A DNA stretch of 64,000 nucleotides from Desulfoscipio geothermicus DSM 3669 (GTDB lineage: Bacteria; Bacillota; Desulfotomaculia; Desulfotomaculales; Desulfallaceae). The notes below the pieces were generated by a model, which ran no database searches, was not told the origin of the DNA, and saw nothing but the letters and a program-made list of their open reading frames with translations. The position numbers and the translations under genes were made by a program. The number at the start of each line of letters is the position of its first letter. Within the stretch, counting starts at the first letter, position 1. Shown piece after piece: positions 18,525 to 26,615 of this stretch. The stretch is taken from contig NZ_FOYM01000015.1 in assembly GCF_900115975.1 (NCBI RefSeq), positions 25,062 through 89,061 of the forward strand. The letters are read 5' to 3'.

Positions 18525-19404
18525 CCTCCTTCCGGTTGTAGACGCCCAGCAAACGCATGGCCATTAATTCTCCCACCCGTACAGCCGCTGAGGTCATTAT
18601 ATCCAGGTTGCCCGCGTAAGTGGGCAAAAAATCTCCTGCGCCGGTAACTTCGATGATAGTGGTTACTTTATTCCCTTCAACAAAAGGTTCCACCCGCAAA
18701 TGATAACCGGGCACATATTCTTGAATTCGCCTTACAATGTCGTGCACTGCAGACCGAATCAACTCTTCATCCGGATTTTTAACCAGGGTATAGATGGTGT
18801 TATGCATCATAATTGGAGGATCGGCAGGGTTAAGGATGATGATCGCTTTCCCTTTCTTTGCTCCACCCACAATTTCCAAGGCCCTGGATGTGGTTTCGGT
18901 GAACTCGTCAATGTTCTGGCGTGTTCCCGGCCCGGCACTCTTGCTGGCAAGAGACGCAATGATTTCCGCGTACTGCACACCTGCTACCCGGTTGATAGCG
19001 GCAACGATGGGCACGGTGGCTTGACCGCCGCAGGTAACCATGTTCACGTTTATGGCTTCCAGATGTTCATCGACATTTACAGCCGGAACCACGTAGGGAC
19101 CTACTGCAGCGGGGGTCAGGTCAATAGCAATTTTGCCCGCTTCCCGTAACAAAGGCGCGTGCTTAAGGTGAGGTTTGGCGCCAGTAGAGTCGAAGACTAT
19201 TTTAATGTCCGGTTCCTGTAAAACTGCGTTGATTCCTTCGTGAGAAGCCTTTATCCCTAGTGACTTAGCCCTGGCCAGTCCTTCCGACTCCGGGTAAATA
19301 CCTACCATCATAGCCGCTTCTATGTATTTACTGCGCAGCAGCTTATACATCAAGTCAGTCCCGATATTGCCCGGCCCAACGATTGCCGCCTTAACTTTTT
19401 CCAA
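18502..19404 (-). CDS. Acetaldehyde dehydrogenase (acylating)
   Basis: Converts acetaldehyde, CoA and NAD to acetyl-CoA; partner of the aldolase. From TTG at 19404 the protein is 300 residues, the normal size. AGGAGGG lies seven bases upstream, whereas a longer frame reaching 19485 has no ribosome site and overlaps the previous gene. IVGPGNIG (8-15) is the NAD-binding loop and C125 in MVTCGGQAT is the acyl-forming cysteine. It is a DmpF/MhpF-type enzyme, distinct from the AdhE type. Confidence 0.95.
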   Translation of the reverse strand: MEKVKAAIVGPGNIGTDLMYKLLRSKYIEAAMMVGIYPESEGLARAKSLGIKASHEGINAVLQEPDIKIVFDSTGAKPHLKHAPLLREAGKIAIDLTPAAVGPYVVPAVNVDEHLEAINVNMVTCGGQATVPIVAAINRVAGVQYAEIIASLASKSAGPGTRQNIDEFTETTSRALEIVGGAKKGKAIIILNPADPPIMMHNTIYTLVKNPDEELIRSAVHDIVRRIQEYVPGYHLRVEPFVEGNKVTTIIEVTGAGDFLPTYAGNLDIMTSAAVRVGELMAMRLLGVYNRKEVGSCASH

Positions 19405-19435
19405 AACAAAACCCTCCTCAAGTGTCATGCGTTGT

Positions 19436-20218
19436 TTATTCCACGAATCTGGCTGATACCGATCCAAGACGATCAAAGGTTGCATGAATCACCGTACCGG
19501 GTTCAACTGCAACTGCCTGGGTTAATGAACCGGAAAGCACCACCATTCCAGGTTCTAGGCTTAAATTGTAACGGGCGATAGCATTGGCCAACCAGGCCAC
19601 CGCCGCCGCAGGATGTCCCAGCACTGCCGCCCCCGCACCAGTAGCAACAACCTGCCCGTCTTTTTCCAGTGCCAACCCCAGTAAACGCAAATCCAGTCCA
19701 TCAACGGGCATCAATGCCCCTCCAAGAACAATGGCTGCCGAAGAAGCATTGTCGGCGATGGTATCTTGAATCTTTATCTTCCAGTCCTTAACCCGGCTAT
19801 CAATAATCTCCAGTGAAGGCATCACCCCGGCAGTGGCTCTTAGTACATCTGCCACAGTCACGCCGGGCCCGCACAAACGCTCGCGCAGCACGAAGGCTAC
19901 CTCTGCTTCTACCCTGGGCTGGATTAAACGCGAGAGGCTCACTGGTTCCCCTTCGAATACGACCATTGAATCCAGAACGTGGCCGTAATCCGGCTCGTGC
20001 ACTCCCAACATCTGTTGCATGGCCTTGCTGGTCAATCCAATCTTCATTCCCACTACCTTTTGCCCACGGGCCAGCTTTTGTTCTAACATTTTGAGTTGGA
20101 TGTTGTAGGCAGTGGGAATGTCCACTTCAGGCCATTCCACAGTAAGGGGGTTAGTGGGAATACGGGTTTCCTCAGCCCGCAGCAGGCGTTCAGCCCACTC
20201 CTGAATTCTGTTCTCCAT
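19436..20218 (-). CDS. 2-oxopent-4-enoate hydratase / 4-oxalocrotonate decarboxylase family enzyme
   Basis: About 260 residues of the MhpD/DmpE/DmpH family in the fumarylacetoacetase-like fold. [12 protein letters not shown] and [11 protein letters not shown] provide the conserved lysine and metal-binding glutamates. Hydratase and decarboxylase members cannot be told apart by eye. Either would deliver 4-hydroxy-2-oxovalerate or its precursor to the aldolase that follows. The ATG at 20218 is taken as start (GAGGTG about 12 bases upstream); a GTG five codons earlier is possible. Confidence 0.85.
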   Translation of the reverse strand: MENRIQEWAERLLRAEETRIPTNPLTVEWPEVDIPTAYNIQLKMLEQKLARGQKVVGMKIGLTSKAMQQMLGVHEPDYGHVLDSMVVFEGEPVSLSRLIQPRVEAEVAFVLRERLCGPGVTVADVLRATAGVMPSLEIIDSRVKDWKIKIQDTIADNASSAAIVLGGALMPVDGLDLRLLGLALEKDGQVVATGAGAAVLGHPAAAVAWLANAIARYNLSLEPGMVVLSGSLTQAVAVEPGTVIHATFDRLGSVSARFVE

Positions 20219-20292
20219 TATGATTTTTTTCACCTCTATTCGATAATATAGAACGGTGTTTATAATTCTCCGTATTTATTTAGCGGGCGAGT

Positions 20293-21114
20293 TTAAACTC
20301 TCCCGCGCACCTCAAACCGTAGATCCGCCATAGGAGCATCAAGAACGGCGCGTCCCACATCAATGACGTCCAAATCCGTTTCCAACAATAACGGCAGGTC
20401 GCGCTCCGTTACTCCCCCGGCAAAGGCAAGGCGTACCTTTTCTCGCCAACCACCCTTCCTGAGATGAGTGGAAAGCTTAACTACATCCTCGACCATTCCG
20501 GTATCCACCATCAGGATATGGGCGCCTCCTGCAATGGCCAGCTCAGCCTCGGCAGCAATTTCACCCCACTCACCTTTTAGCTGAATAATCTTCTGTCCCG
20601 GCATACCGGCTACTGCTTTCAGGGTGGCCGCGATACCGCCCAACATTCGAACATAGTTTTTATCCAGATATATGAAAGGGGGTTCCGCAATACGCGTATC
20701 GAGTCCCCCCAGCGACGCTGCCCGGCGTAATAAGAAGCGCCAGGGTAGAGGAAGCTTCTTCCACCCACCGCAGACCACCTGCACTCTGGGGGAAAGTACA
20801 GTGCTGAAGAAGTGGGCGGCAGTGGCCACACCGGATGCCTTCCCAATCCAACCGGATATCCGGTCTTCTGCCACTGCCAGGCTAACCGGAGTTCCCACCA
20901 GTTCCAATAAAGGGCTGCCGGGCAGAACCACCTCTCCCTCCTGCACCATCACCCGTACCTGAAGTTCTAGTTTCTCTGCTTCCTGGAGGGCCTCATCCAT
21001 ACCTGCCGCTACCACTGAATGGGTCGGCACAATTTCCGCCCGGCAAAACGCCTTCTCCAGGCCGTGAAAGATAGTCCAGCGCAAGTCATCAGAAGGGAGA
21101 ATGCACTTTTCCAC
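20293..21114 (-). CDS. Quinolinate phosphoribosyltransferase (NadC/ModD)-like protein
   Basis: A 273-residue protein of the nicotinate/quinolinate phosphoribosyltransferase fold. The C-terminal half contains the barrel signatures GGAHILMVDTGMVEDV and FAGGVTERDLP, followed by DLDVIDVGRAV. The N-terminal basic residues of true NadC are not clearly conserved, so activity on quinolinate is uncertain. It lies inside the hydratase/aldolase operon next to the LarA-like gene. NadC-type enzymes make nicotinate mononucleotide, a precursor of NaAD, from which the LarB/LarE/LarC route builds the nickel-pincer cofactor. A supply role is an attractive inference only. Confidence 0.7.
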   Translation of the reverse strand: MEKCILPSDDLRWTIFHGLEKAFCRAEIVPTHSVVAAGMDEALQEAEKLELQVRVMVQEGEVVLPGSPLLELVGTPVSLAVAEDRISGWIGKASGVATAAHFFSTVLSPRVQVVCGGWKKLPLPWRFLLRRAASLGGLDTRIAEPPFIYLDKNYVRMLGGIAATLKAVAGMPGQKIIQLKGEWGEIAAEAELAIAGGAHILMVDTGMVEDVVKLSTHLRKGGWREKVRLAFAGGVTERDLPLLLETDLDVIDVGRAVLDAPMADLRFEVRGRV

Positions 21115-21144
21115 AGTCCCTTTATACCCTCCTTCAATTTTCTC

Positions 21145-22584
21145 TTATTTTATGACCTTACCCGGGTCAACACCTCTTTGTTTCAGCCACTTGGGCAGTA
21201 GTTCTTCGTTCACCTTGCGGGAAGCAACGGGGGCCCTCTGCAGTAAGTGTTCGCCTAAAGAACGGCTTACATTCAGGGCACCGGAAGCTCCGTCAAAAGC
21301 CAAGATTTTATCGGTACCCGCCACCCGTTTGGCAAAATCAACCGCCGCTTCCAGGTCTTCAGAAACCAAGGCATGTTTGGTGTAGCTGAGATTTTGCGGA
21401 TCGCGGTTGAACAACTCCGCCTGCTCCCCCCCCACTATAATGGTAGGTATCTGCTCGGTAAAGAAAGCGCTAGGATATCCTCCCCAGGCATAATTATGGA
21501 CGACTACTTTAATTGCCGGGTTAACCGGAGGAATGTCGTTAAGTAAGGGCTTGCCGTCTTCGCCGTAAAATGCCTCGGTATACCAGGTGTAGGGAGGCAA
21601 CGGGTCGTCCAGGTCGAAAAGGTCGCGGTTGGCTCCTACAAAGTTTGCGTATATAACTCCGGCGGCAAACACGTACGGTACCGGGCTGGGAAAATCCAGG
21701 ACAGTGATGGCTTCGTCAATCTCTCCTAAAAGGGTCATCATCTTGCCGTAGTCCCGGCACCCCAAAAAGGTAACCCTGTCATTAAGGGCGTACAGATCGT
21801 TGTCCGCGTCCACCCCCACAACACCATTAGGTGACATGGTCAGAAAAACCGCACAAGCAAACTTCTCTTGCACAAAAGGTGAGTCGAAAATGGACCGGGC
21901 TACAAAGTTGGCTGCCCGCGGCCCCAGGTTTTGGTGATAAGTGGAACGGGTTTCAATCCGGGCATAAGACATGCCAAAGGGTTTAACGGCCCTGTCCACC
22001 TGGCGGTGAAAGTGCACTTCGCGCACATCGCTGTTGTGGGCGTGTATGATCCATCGGGCGTCGTATATCTTCTTGATCCCGTAAAGAGTACCGATCTCGG
22101 TTTCAATGGCCACTCCCTCGTCCACTGGAGCCACGCCGGCGGCTTTGCCTGCATAGTGTTCATCCAACCCGAAAGATTTAATGTACTCCTCGCTCTCCCG
22201 GAAGCGCAAACCCACTCCTACCCGTAAGCGGATATCCTTACAACCGGTACGCTCCTCCACCGCGTCCCGAATAACTTTGAGCATTTCTGCATAAGGCGCA
22301 CCGCCTAATAAAGTAAACCCGTGGTGGGAACCCAGAATGTTTACTGAATCGCCGGGCTTGATCATGTCCAGGTCTACTTTTTCCAACTGACGCCGGGTAG
22401 CCTCCCGAACACCCTCCAAACCGCGCTCGCCCGGGTAGATCACCGGAGAAGCATCCGGGAAGAGGTCCCGTACCAGAACGGAAACCATATCCGGCAAATC
22501 CACGGCCCGCTTGCGCACCAACTCGGGGGCAACACCATATTGAGAACGCCGCGGCGGTAAAGGTTTAATCGGCTCACGCAACAT
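21145..22584 (-). CDS. Divergent LarA-like (nickel-pincer cofactor-dependent racemase superfamily) protein
   Basis: This 479-residue protein shows the topology of lactate racemase LarA. After a GDSVNILGSHHGF strand there is a helix (AEMLKVIRDAV) and the strand CKDIRLRVGVGLRF, then an IGTLYGIKKIYDARWII segment. H191, K201 and H217 keep exactly the spacing of LarA H174, K184 and H200, which attach and ligate the nickel-pincer nucleotide. The usual CHR/THR motif histidine is replaced (GLRFRESEEY), and the SDHTRP motif is replaced by GSHHGF, so the substrate likely differs from lactate. It overlaps the upstream ferredoxin (TAATG) and precedes the QPRTase-like gene. larB and larC are nearby. Confidence 0.65.
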   Translation of the reverse strand: MLREPIKPLPPRRSQYGVAPELVRKRAVDLPDMVSVLVRDLFPDASPVIYPGERGLEGVREATRRQLEKVDLDMIKPGDSVNILGSHHGFTLLGGAPYAEMLKVIRDAVEERTGCKDIRLRVGVGLRFRESEEYIKSFGLDEHYAGKAAGVAPVDEGVAIETEIGTLYGIKKIYDARWIIHAHNSDVREVHFHRQVDRAVKPFGMSYARIETRSTYHQNLGPRAANFVARSIFDSPFVQEKFACAVFLTMSPNGVVGVDADNDLYALNDRVTFLGCRDYGKMMTLLGEIDEAITVLDFPSPVPYVFAAGVIYANFVGANRDLFDLDDPLPPYTWYTEAFYGEDGKPLLNDIPPVNPAIKVVVHNYAWGGYPSAFFTEQIPTIIVGGEQAELFNRDPQNLSYTKHALVSEDLEAAVDFAKRVAGTDKILAFDGASGALNVSRSLGEHLLQRAPVASRKVNEELLPKWLKQRGVDPGKVIK

Positions 22585-23198
22585 TAGCGTTTCCTCCTTT
22601 CATCGGCTTCTACCAAAGCATCAAGCAATTTACGATCTTCATTGAAATAGAAGCCACGCCGGGCATATTTCTTTTTAACTTCTTCTGAAATGTCCCAAAC
22701 CGTTGGCGTAAGACCGTACCACTGGTAACCCCTGGCCGGGCGCTCCGGTACAATTCCCGCCGCATGCAATAACCGCAGCACCGGCTGAATACACTCCACC
22801 TTGCACCCGGTTCGCACCCCTGTCTGCCGGGAAACCTCCTCCGGCGATTTTGCCCCTTGAAGAACCGCCGCTGCTACTTCCTCGGCTCTAGTAGCCGTAC
22901 AGTAGCAAATAATCTGCTCTGGATGCAAACGCGCCCTCCGGCAGAGATCGATTACAGCCCCCCTGTCCAGTCCTTCCAAATTCGTTTGTACTACCCGTGA
23001 ATGTTCACGGTGAACCATAGTAATAGCCATTTCCGGACAGCGCTGCTCACAATTAGCACAACCCATACAGTTTTCCAGGTCTACCACCGCTTTTTTGCTT
23101 TCCATCTTAATGGACAGCACCGGGCATACCCGTTCACAACGCATACAGCCCTTGCATTTATCCATATCTACCACAGGGTACATGGTTACTGTGCGCAT
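22584..23198 (-). CDS. Ferredoxin with BFD-like [2Fe-2S] domain
   Basis: A 204-residue protein starting at ATG 23198, with AAGGAGG seven bases upstream. Residues 8-65 form two [4Fe-4S] motifs (CKGCMRCERVC and CMGCANCEQRC). Residues 98-145 resemble a bacterioferritin-associated-ferredoxin fold with CYC and a later CKVEC pair, which could carry a [2Fe-2S] cluster. It is the first gene of the LarA-like/hydratase/aldolase operon. The combination suggests that a redox step is coupled to this pathway, even though none of the downstream enzymes is an obvious ferredoxin user. Confidence 0.8.
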   Translation of the reverse strand: MRTVTMYPVVDMDKCKGCMRCERVCPVLSIKMESKKAVVDLENCMGCANCEQRCPEMAITMVHREHSRVVQTNLEGLDRGAVIDLCRRARLHPEQIICYCTATRAEEVAAAVLQGAKSPEEVSRQTGVRTGCKVECIQPVLRLLHAAGIVPERPARGYQWYGLTPTVWDISEEVKKKYARRGFYFNEDRKLLDALVEADERRKR

Positions 23199-23287
23199 TG
23201 ACACACCTCCTTCGTACGACATTACCAAATGCTGTTCGTGCTTATAGAAATACTTCGCTCCATTACTTAAAAATCCTCCTACTCCCC

Positions 23288-23312
23288 CAAAAAAATTTTT
23301 TTTAGCTAAAAA
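23288..23312. promoter_or_regulatory. A/T palindrome upstream of the ferredoxin-LarA operon
   Basis: AAATTTTTTTT and AAAAAAATTT flank AGCT in a near-perfect dyad in the 244-base gap between the IclR gene and the operon. It could be an operator, an A/T promoter element, or a terminator for the IclR transcript. Confidence 0.35.
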
Positions 23313-23442
23313 AATTTACACCCTTAAAAAGAGGTGCTCAAGGGTTTCCCCAGAATAAATTGCTGGGTTGGAAATATAATATTCGCCTTAACCTTACAAA
23401 GTTACCAAGTTTGTGTTAGAGTAGGGGTATCGAACTTTAAGT

Positions 23443-24258
23443 CTAAATCCTGTCGTAACCATCTAATTTTACATTTTGGCCCATCTGCCGGGAAATCTCC
23501 CTGGCAACCTCCTTGAGCGACTTGGCGACACATGACATCTTATCCTCTGTCATTCGCAATGTCGGTCCGGAAACACTCAATGCGCCCACTGGATAATGAC
23601 CATAACCGACTATGGGCGCCGCTACGCAGCAGAGCCCTTCTTCAATCTCTTCCCGATCGAAAGCTACTCCTTCTTCTCGGATACGTGCCAACTCTGTGAC
23701 CAATTCCTCCCAGGTGGTAATAGTGTTAGCGGTAAATCCGGGTAACCCGTGTTTTTTGACAATAAGCTTCACCGTTTCCTCGGGAAGAAAGGCTAAGATC
23801 GCCTTCCCCACGCCGGTGCAATGGGCGGGTAGCCGCCTCCCAATGCGAGAGACTATGCGGATGGATTGCGAACTGTCAATTTTATCCACATAAACCACCT
23901 GGCCGTCTTCCATAATCACAAGGTGCACTGTTTCTCTGTGTTCATCAACCAGTTGTTGCAAGTAAGGAGCCGCCGCTTGACGCAGATCACAATTCTCAAG
24001 AAAAGCTCCACCTAACGCCAAAACTCGGTAACCTAACGAATAATGACCAGTTTTTCCTTCCTGATGCACATAGTTATGCTTGGCTAAAGTTTGCAGCAGC
24101 CCGAAGATGGTGCTTTTATGCAGCCCTAACTCACGGTTTAGCTCCGAAAGGGAAGTTGGTCCCTTGCGGAGGTACTCCAGAATCATGATTGCTCTTTCCA
24201 ACGATTGAATAGTATTACTTCCCTTCACGGCTCCGCTCCTACTTTTAGTTCTTCCCAT
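23443..24258 (-). CDS. IclR-family transcriptional regulator
   Basis: A 271-residue regulator. Residues 18-75 are a winged helix-turn-helix (TSLSELNRELGLHKSTIFGL). Residues 90-260 form the IclR effector domain, with GRRLPAHCTGVGKAILAFL and the later CCVAAPIVGYG pocket. IclR proteins commonly control aromatic and short-chain acid catabolism. It lies directly upstream of the ferredoxin/LarA-like/aldolase operon and divergent from the larBC operon, so it is the obvious candidate to control both. Confidence 0.92.
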   Translation of the reverse strand: MGRTKSRSGAVKGSNTIQSLERAIMILEYLRKGPTSLSELNRELGLHKSTIFGLLQTLAKHNYVHQEGKTGHYSLGYRVLALGGAFLENCDLRQAAAPYLQQLVDEHRETVHLVIMEDGQVVYVDKIDSSQSIRIVSRIGRRLPAHCTGVGKAILAFLPEETVKLIVKKHGLPGFTANTITTWEELVTELARIREEGVAFDREEIEEGLCCVAAPIVGYGHYPVGALSVSGPTLRMTEDKMSCVAKSLKEVAREISRQMGQNVKLDGYDRI

Positions 24259-24935
24259 AAATTTATTTACTCCTTTATCTCCTAATTATTATTTTTTAGA
24301 TTTGATATAATTTTATATCTTATTTTACATTGTCGCAACCAGTTTCGAAAATTTTCCACAGATGCAAAGTTCACCCTACTAGTTTATATGGAATAATTAA
24401 TTTTCGACCAGACATCCACATTTTAAAGGAACATCCCTGCGCTTTGGTATCTTTTAAAAATCCTATCCATAGCCTCGGTATTGTCCTTGGACACGGTATG
24501 CCAAGCAGGATCAGGGCACAATAGATGTATATCTCTTATTAGATTTTCATTAGTAAATAGATAAAAAATTTTTCAGAATAATTTTTTTGAAGAAGGAATT
24601 AAGGGAGCCTAAAAATAAATTTATTATAAACGAATGCCATTTGATAAAATAAAACAGAGTACTGTACCAAATACCATTCAGGCCATTTATTGCAGAAGGC
24701 TTCTCTTATTACACACAGTGGCTGAAACAAAAGGGGTGAATCCTAAAAAGTTAGGCATAGGGCAGGATAGGTTCTACAAGCTAAAACAGAAACTCTTTTC
24801 GTTGATACCACGAATGAAGATTATTTTCCTTCTAAAACCTTACATTTTTGCAAATCAGGAGAAATGCTCTAAAGAAATGGATCCCTTTTCAGCCTATTTT
24901 TTCTCTAAATGAACCGGGTAAGGAGGTAACTAAGC
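24259..24935. other. Divergent promoter region, no convincing gene
   Basis: This 677-base A/T-rich gap separates the IclR gene from the lar cofactor operon. A 92-codon frame at 24634-24912 has no ribosome site and atypical composition. On the minus strand around 24436-24530 a short frame without a start codon reads like a possible decayed gene fragment. Promoters for both operons must lie here, but I could not assign boxes. Confidence 0.4.
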
Positions 24936-25826
24936 TTGGAATTGAACTTGCTCCAAAAAACTGAACTATGGATCAATAATATTGAACTGCGCGAGGTCAA
25001 CCTGAATGAATTGGCTGCCGCTGCTGCACGCGTGCTGGGATTACCTGTTGATGCCTTACTGGTGGTGGATGTGCGGGACAAGGTGGTGGTGCTGGATATT
25101 TTACGGCGTTCGATACAGGCGGAACAAATCGTGGGACGAAAAAAAGAGTTACTTTTAGGTCTCGCCCAGGTACCTGGAGTTATAATTACGCCCCAAACTG
25201 AGGTGCATGCACAGGGTGTACTGGGCCTGATCGCCGCTGAACCGGAGTTGAGGGATGAATTACTAAAACAAACCGCTCAACTGGCCAAGCAAGTAAAGGC
25301 TGGCATTGCCCGACGGGGAATAGTTTTTGCATCAGGTTGGGAAGTTCAGAAAGGTTTAATCGAAGATACAAACTCTCCTTATCTGATTAAATTATTTGAA
25401 CAGCATGGTTACCGCATGAGCTTTGGCGGTATTTTGCCTGACGACCTGGTCATGATTACCGGACGCCTGCGGATGACCGTAAGTGACGGTTACGGTTTGA
25501 TAGTAACTACCGGCGGAGTGGGCGCTGAGGACAAAGACTGGTCTGTTGAAAGCATATGCCGTTTAGACCCAACGGCAGCAACGCCTACATACCTTCATTT
25601 CCATGCCGGGCAGGGGCGGCACGTTAAAAACGGAGTGCGAATTGCCGTCGGGCAGGTAGATTTGACAACCCTGGTCGCCCTGCCCGGCCCCCATGACGAG
25701 GTACAGCTGGCGGCTCCCATCTTATTGAAAGGATTAGAGGACGGATGGAGCAAAGAGCAATTGGCCACGGCCTTGGCCGGAGTATTGCGTGAAAAATGGC
25801 AAAAGGCCATACATCAGGAGATATGA
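24936..25826 (+). CDS. Molybdopterin-binding (MoCF/CinA-like) domain protein of the lar operon
   Basis: A 296-residue protein starting at TTG, with AAGGAGG nine bases upstream. The first 80 residues are of unknown fold. From about 145 onward it resembles the MoaB/MogA/CinA nucleotide-binding domain, with GYGLIVTTGGVGAEDKD as the signature loop. It precedes larB by 24 bases in a single operon with larC. A role in handling the pyridinium nucleotide precursor (an adenylylated substrate resembling NaAD) is an inference from context. A molybdenum role is possible because AORs also lie nearby. Confidence 0.75.
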   Translation: MELNLLQKTELWINNIELREVNLNELAAAAARVLGLPVDALLVVDVRDKVVVLDILRRSIQAEQIVGRKKELLLGLAQVPGVIITPQTEVHAQGVLGLIAAEPELRDELLKQTAQLAKQVKAGIARRGIVFASGWEVQKGLIEDTNSPYLIKLFEQHGYRMSFGGILPDDLVMITGRLRMTVSDGYGLIVTTGGVGAEDKDWSVESICRLDPTAATPTYLHFHAGQGRHVKNGVRIAVGQVDLTTLVALPGPHDEVQLAAPILLKGLEDGWSKEQLATALAGVLREKWQKAIHQEI

Positions 25827-25850
25827 TTTATTAAGGAGTAGAGAAAGTAT

Positions 25851-26615
25851 ATGGTTATAGATGAACTGCGACAACTGCTGAACGATGTAAAAAATAACAA
25901 AGTTGACGTCGGAGACGCCCTAACCAGGCTAAAGACCTTGCCCTACGAGGACCTCGGCTTTGCGTTGATGGATCACCACCGGGCACTGCGTAAGGGTTTC
26001 CCCGAAGTGATTTTCTGCCAAGGCAAAACGGTGGAACAGATCGCCCAGATCTTCAAAAAGCTCTGCGGCGGGCAAAGGAGTATTCTGGGTACCAGGGCTA
26101 CCAGGGAAGCCTTTAAAGCGGTACGGGAGATTTACCCGGACGCAGTTTACCATGAACTGGCTCGGACTATTGTGGTTTACCGGGGCGAGCAGCCGCCCAA
26201 AAAGGGCAGGGTCCTGGTAATGAGCGCCGGTACCGCTGACCTGCCAGTAGCGGAAGAGGCCGCCATTACCGCCGAGGCAATGGGGAACGAGATAAGGCGC
26301 TGCTATGATGTCGGCGTAGCGGGGATTCACAGGCTCCTGGACAAACTGGATATGATCCGCTGGGCTCACGTCATCATTGTGGTGGCAGGTATGGAAGGCG
26401 CACTGGCCAGCGTGGTGGGCGGGCTGGCCGACCAGCCCATTATCGCGGTGCCCACCAGCGTGGGTTACGGGGCCAGCTTCAACGGTCTTTCCGCCCTCCT
26501 CTGCATGCTGAACAGCTGCGCCTCGGGCGTAGGTGTGGTTAATATTGACAATGGTTTCGGCGCCGGAGCGCTGGCTAACGCCATTACCCAAATGATTGAG
26601 AGGGCAAGCGCATGA
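25851..26615 (+). CDS. larB: Nickel-pincer cofactor biosynthesis carboxylase/hydrolase LarB
   Basis: LarB carboxylates the pyridinium ring of nicotinic acid adenine dinucleotide and hydrolyses it, the first step to the nickel-pincer nucleotide. The 254-residue protein shows the PurE-like C-terminal domain with VLVMSAGTADLPVAEEA, VVAGMEGALASVVGGL and PTSVGYGASFNG. Its stop overlaps the larC start by four bases (ATGA). The presence of a LarB argues that an NPN-dependent enzyme is made; the LarA-like protein at 21145-22584 is the candidate client. Confidence 0.93.
   Translation: MVIDELRQLLNDVKNNKVDVGDALTRLKTLPYEDLGFALMDHHRALRKGFPEVIFCQGKTVEQIAQIFKKLCGGQRSILGTRATREAFKAVREIYPDAVYHELARTIVVYRGEQPPKKGRVLVMSAGTADLPVAEEAAITAEAMGNEIRRCYDVGVAGIHRLLDKLDMIRWAHVIIVVAGMEGALASVVGGLADQPIIAVPTSVGYGASFNGLSALLCMLNSCASGVGVVNIDNGFGAGALANAITQMIERASA

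Noticed and set aside
21145..22584. Annotation of this gene as lactate racemase itself
   Set aside because: Key LarA motifs around the substrate are changed, so only superfamily membership and cofactor dependence can be supported.
24436..24530. Minus-strand frame with a protein-like stretch (CPDPAWHTVSKDN)
   Set aside because: It has no start codon and ends quickly. The evidence is too thin to call it a gene fragment.
24634..24912. 92-codon plus-strand frame ahead of the lar operon
   Set aside because: It has no ribosome site, unusual composition and no recognisable motif. It lies in A/T-rich promoter DNA.
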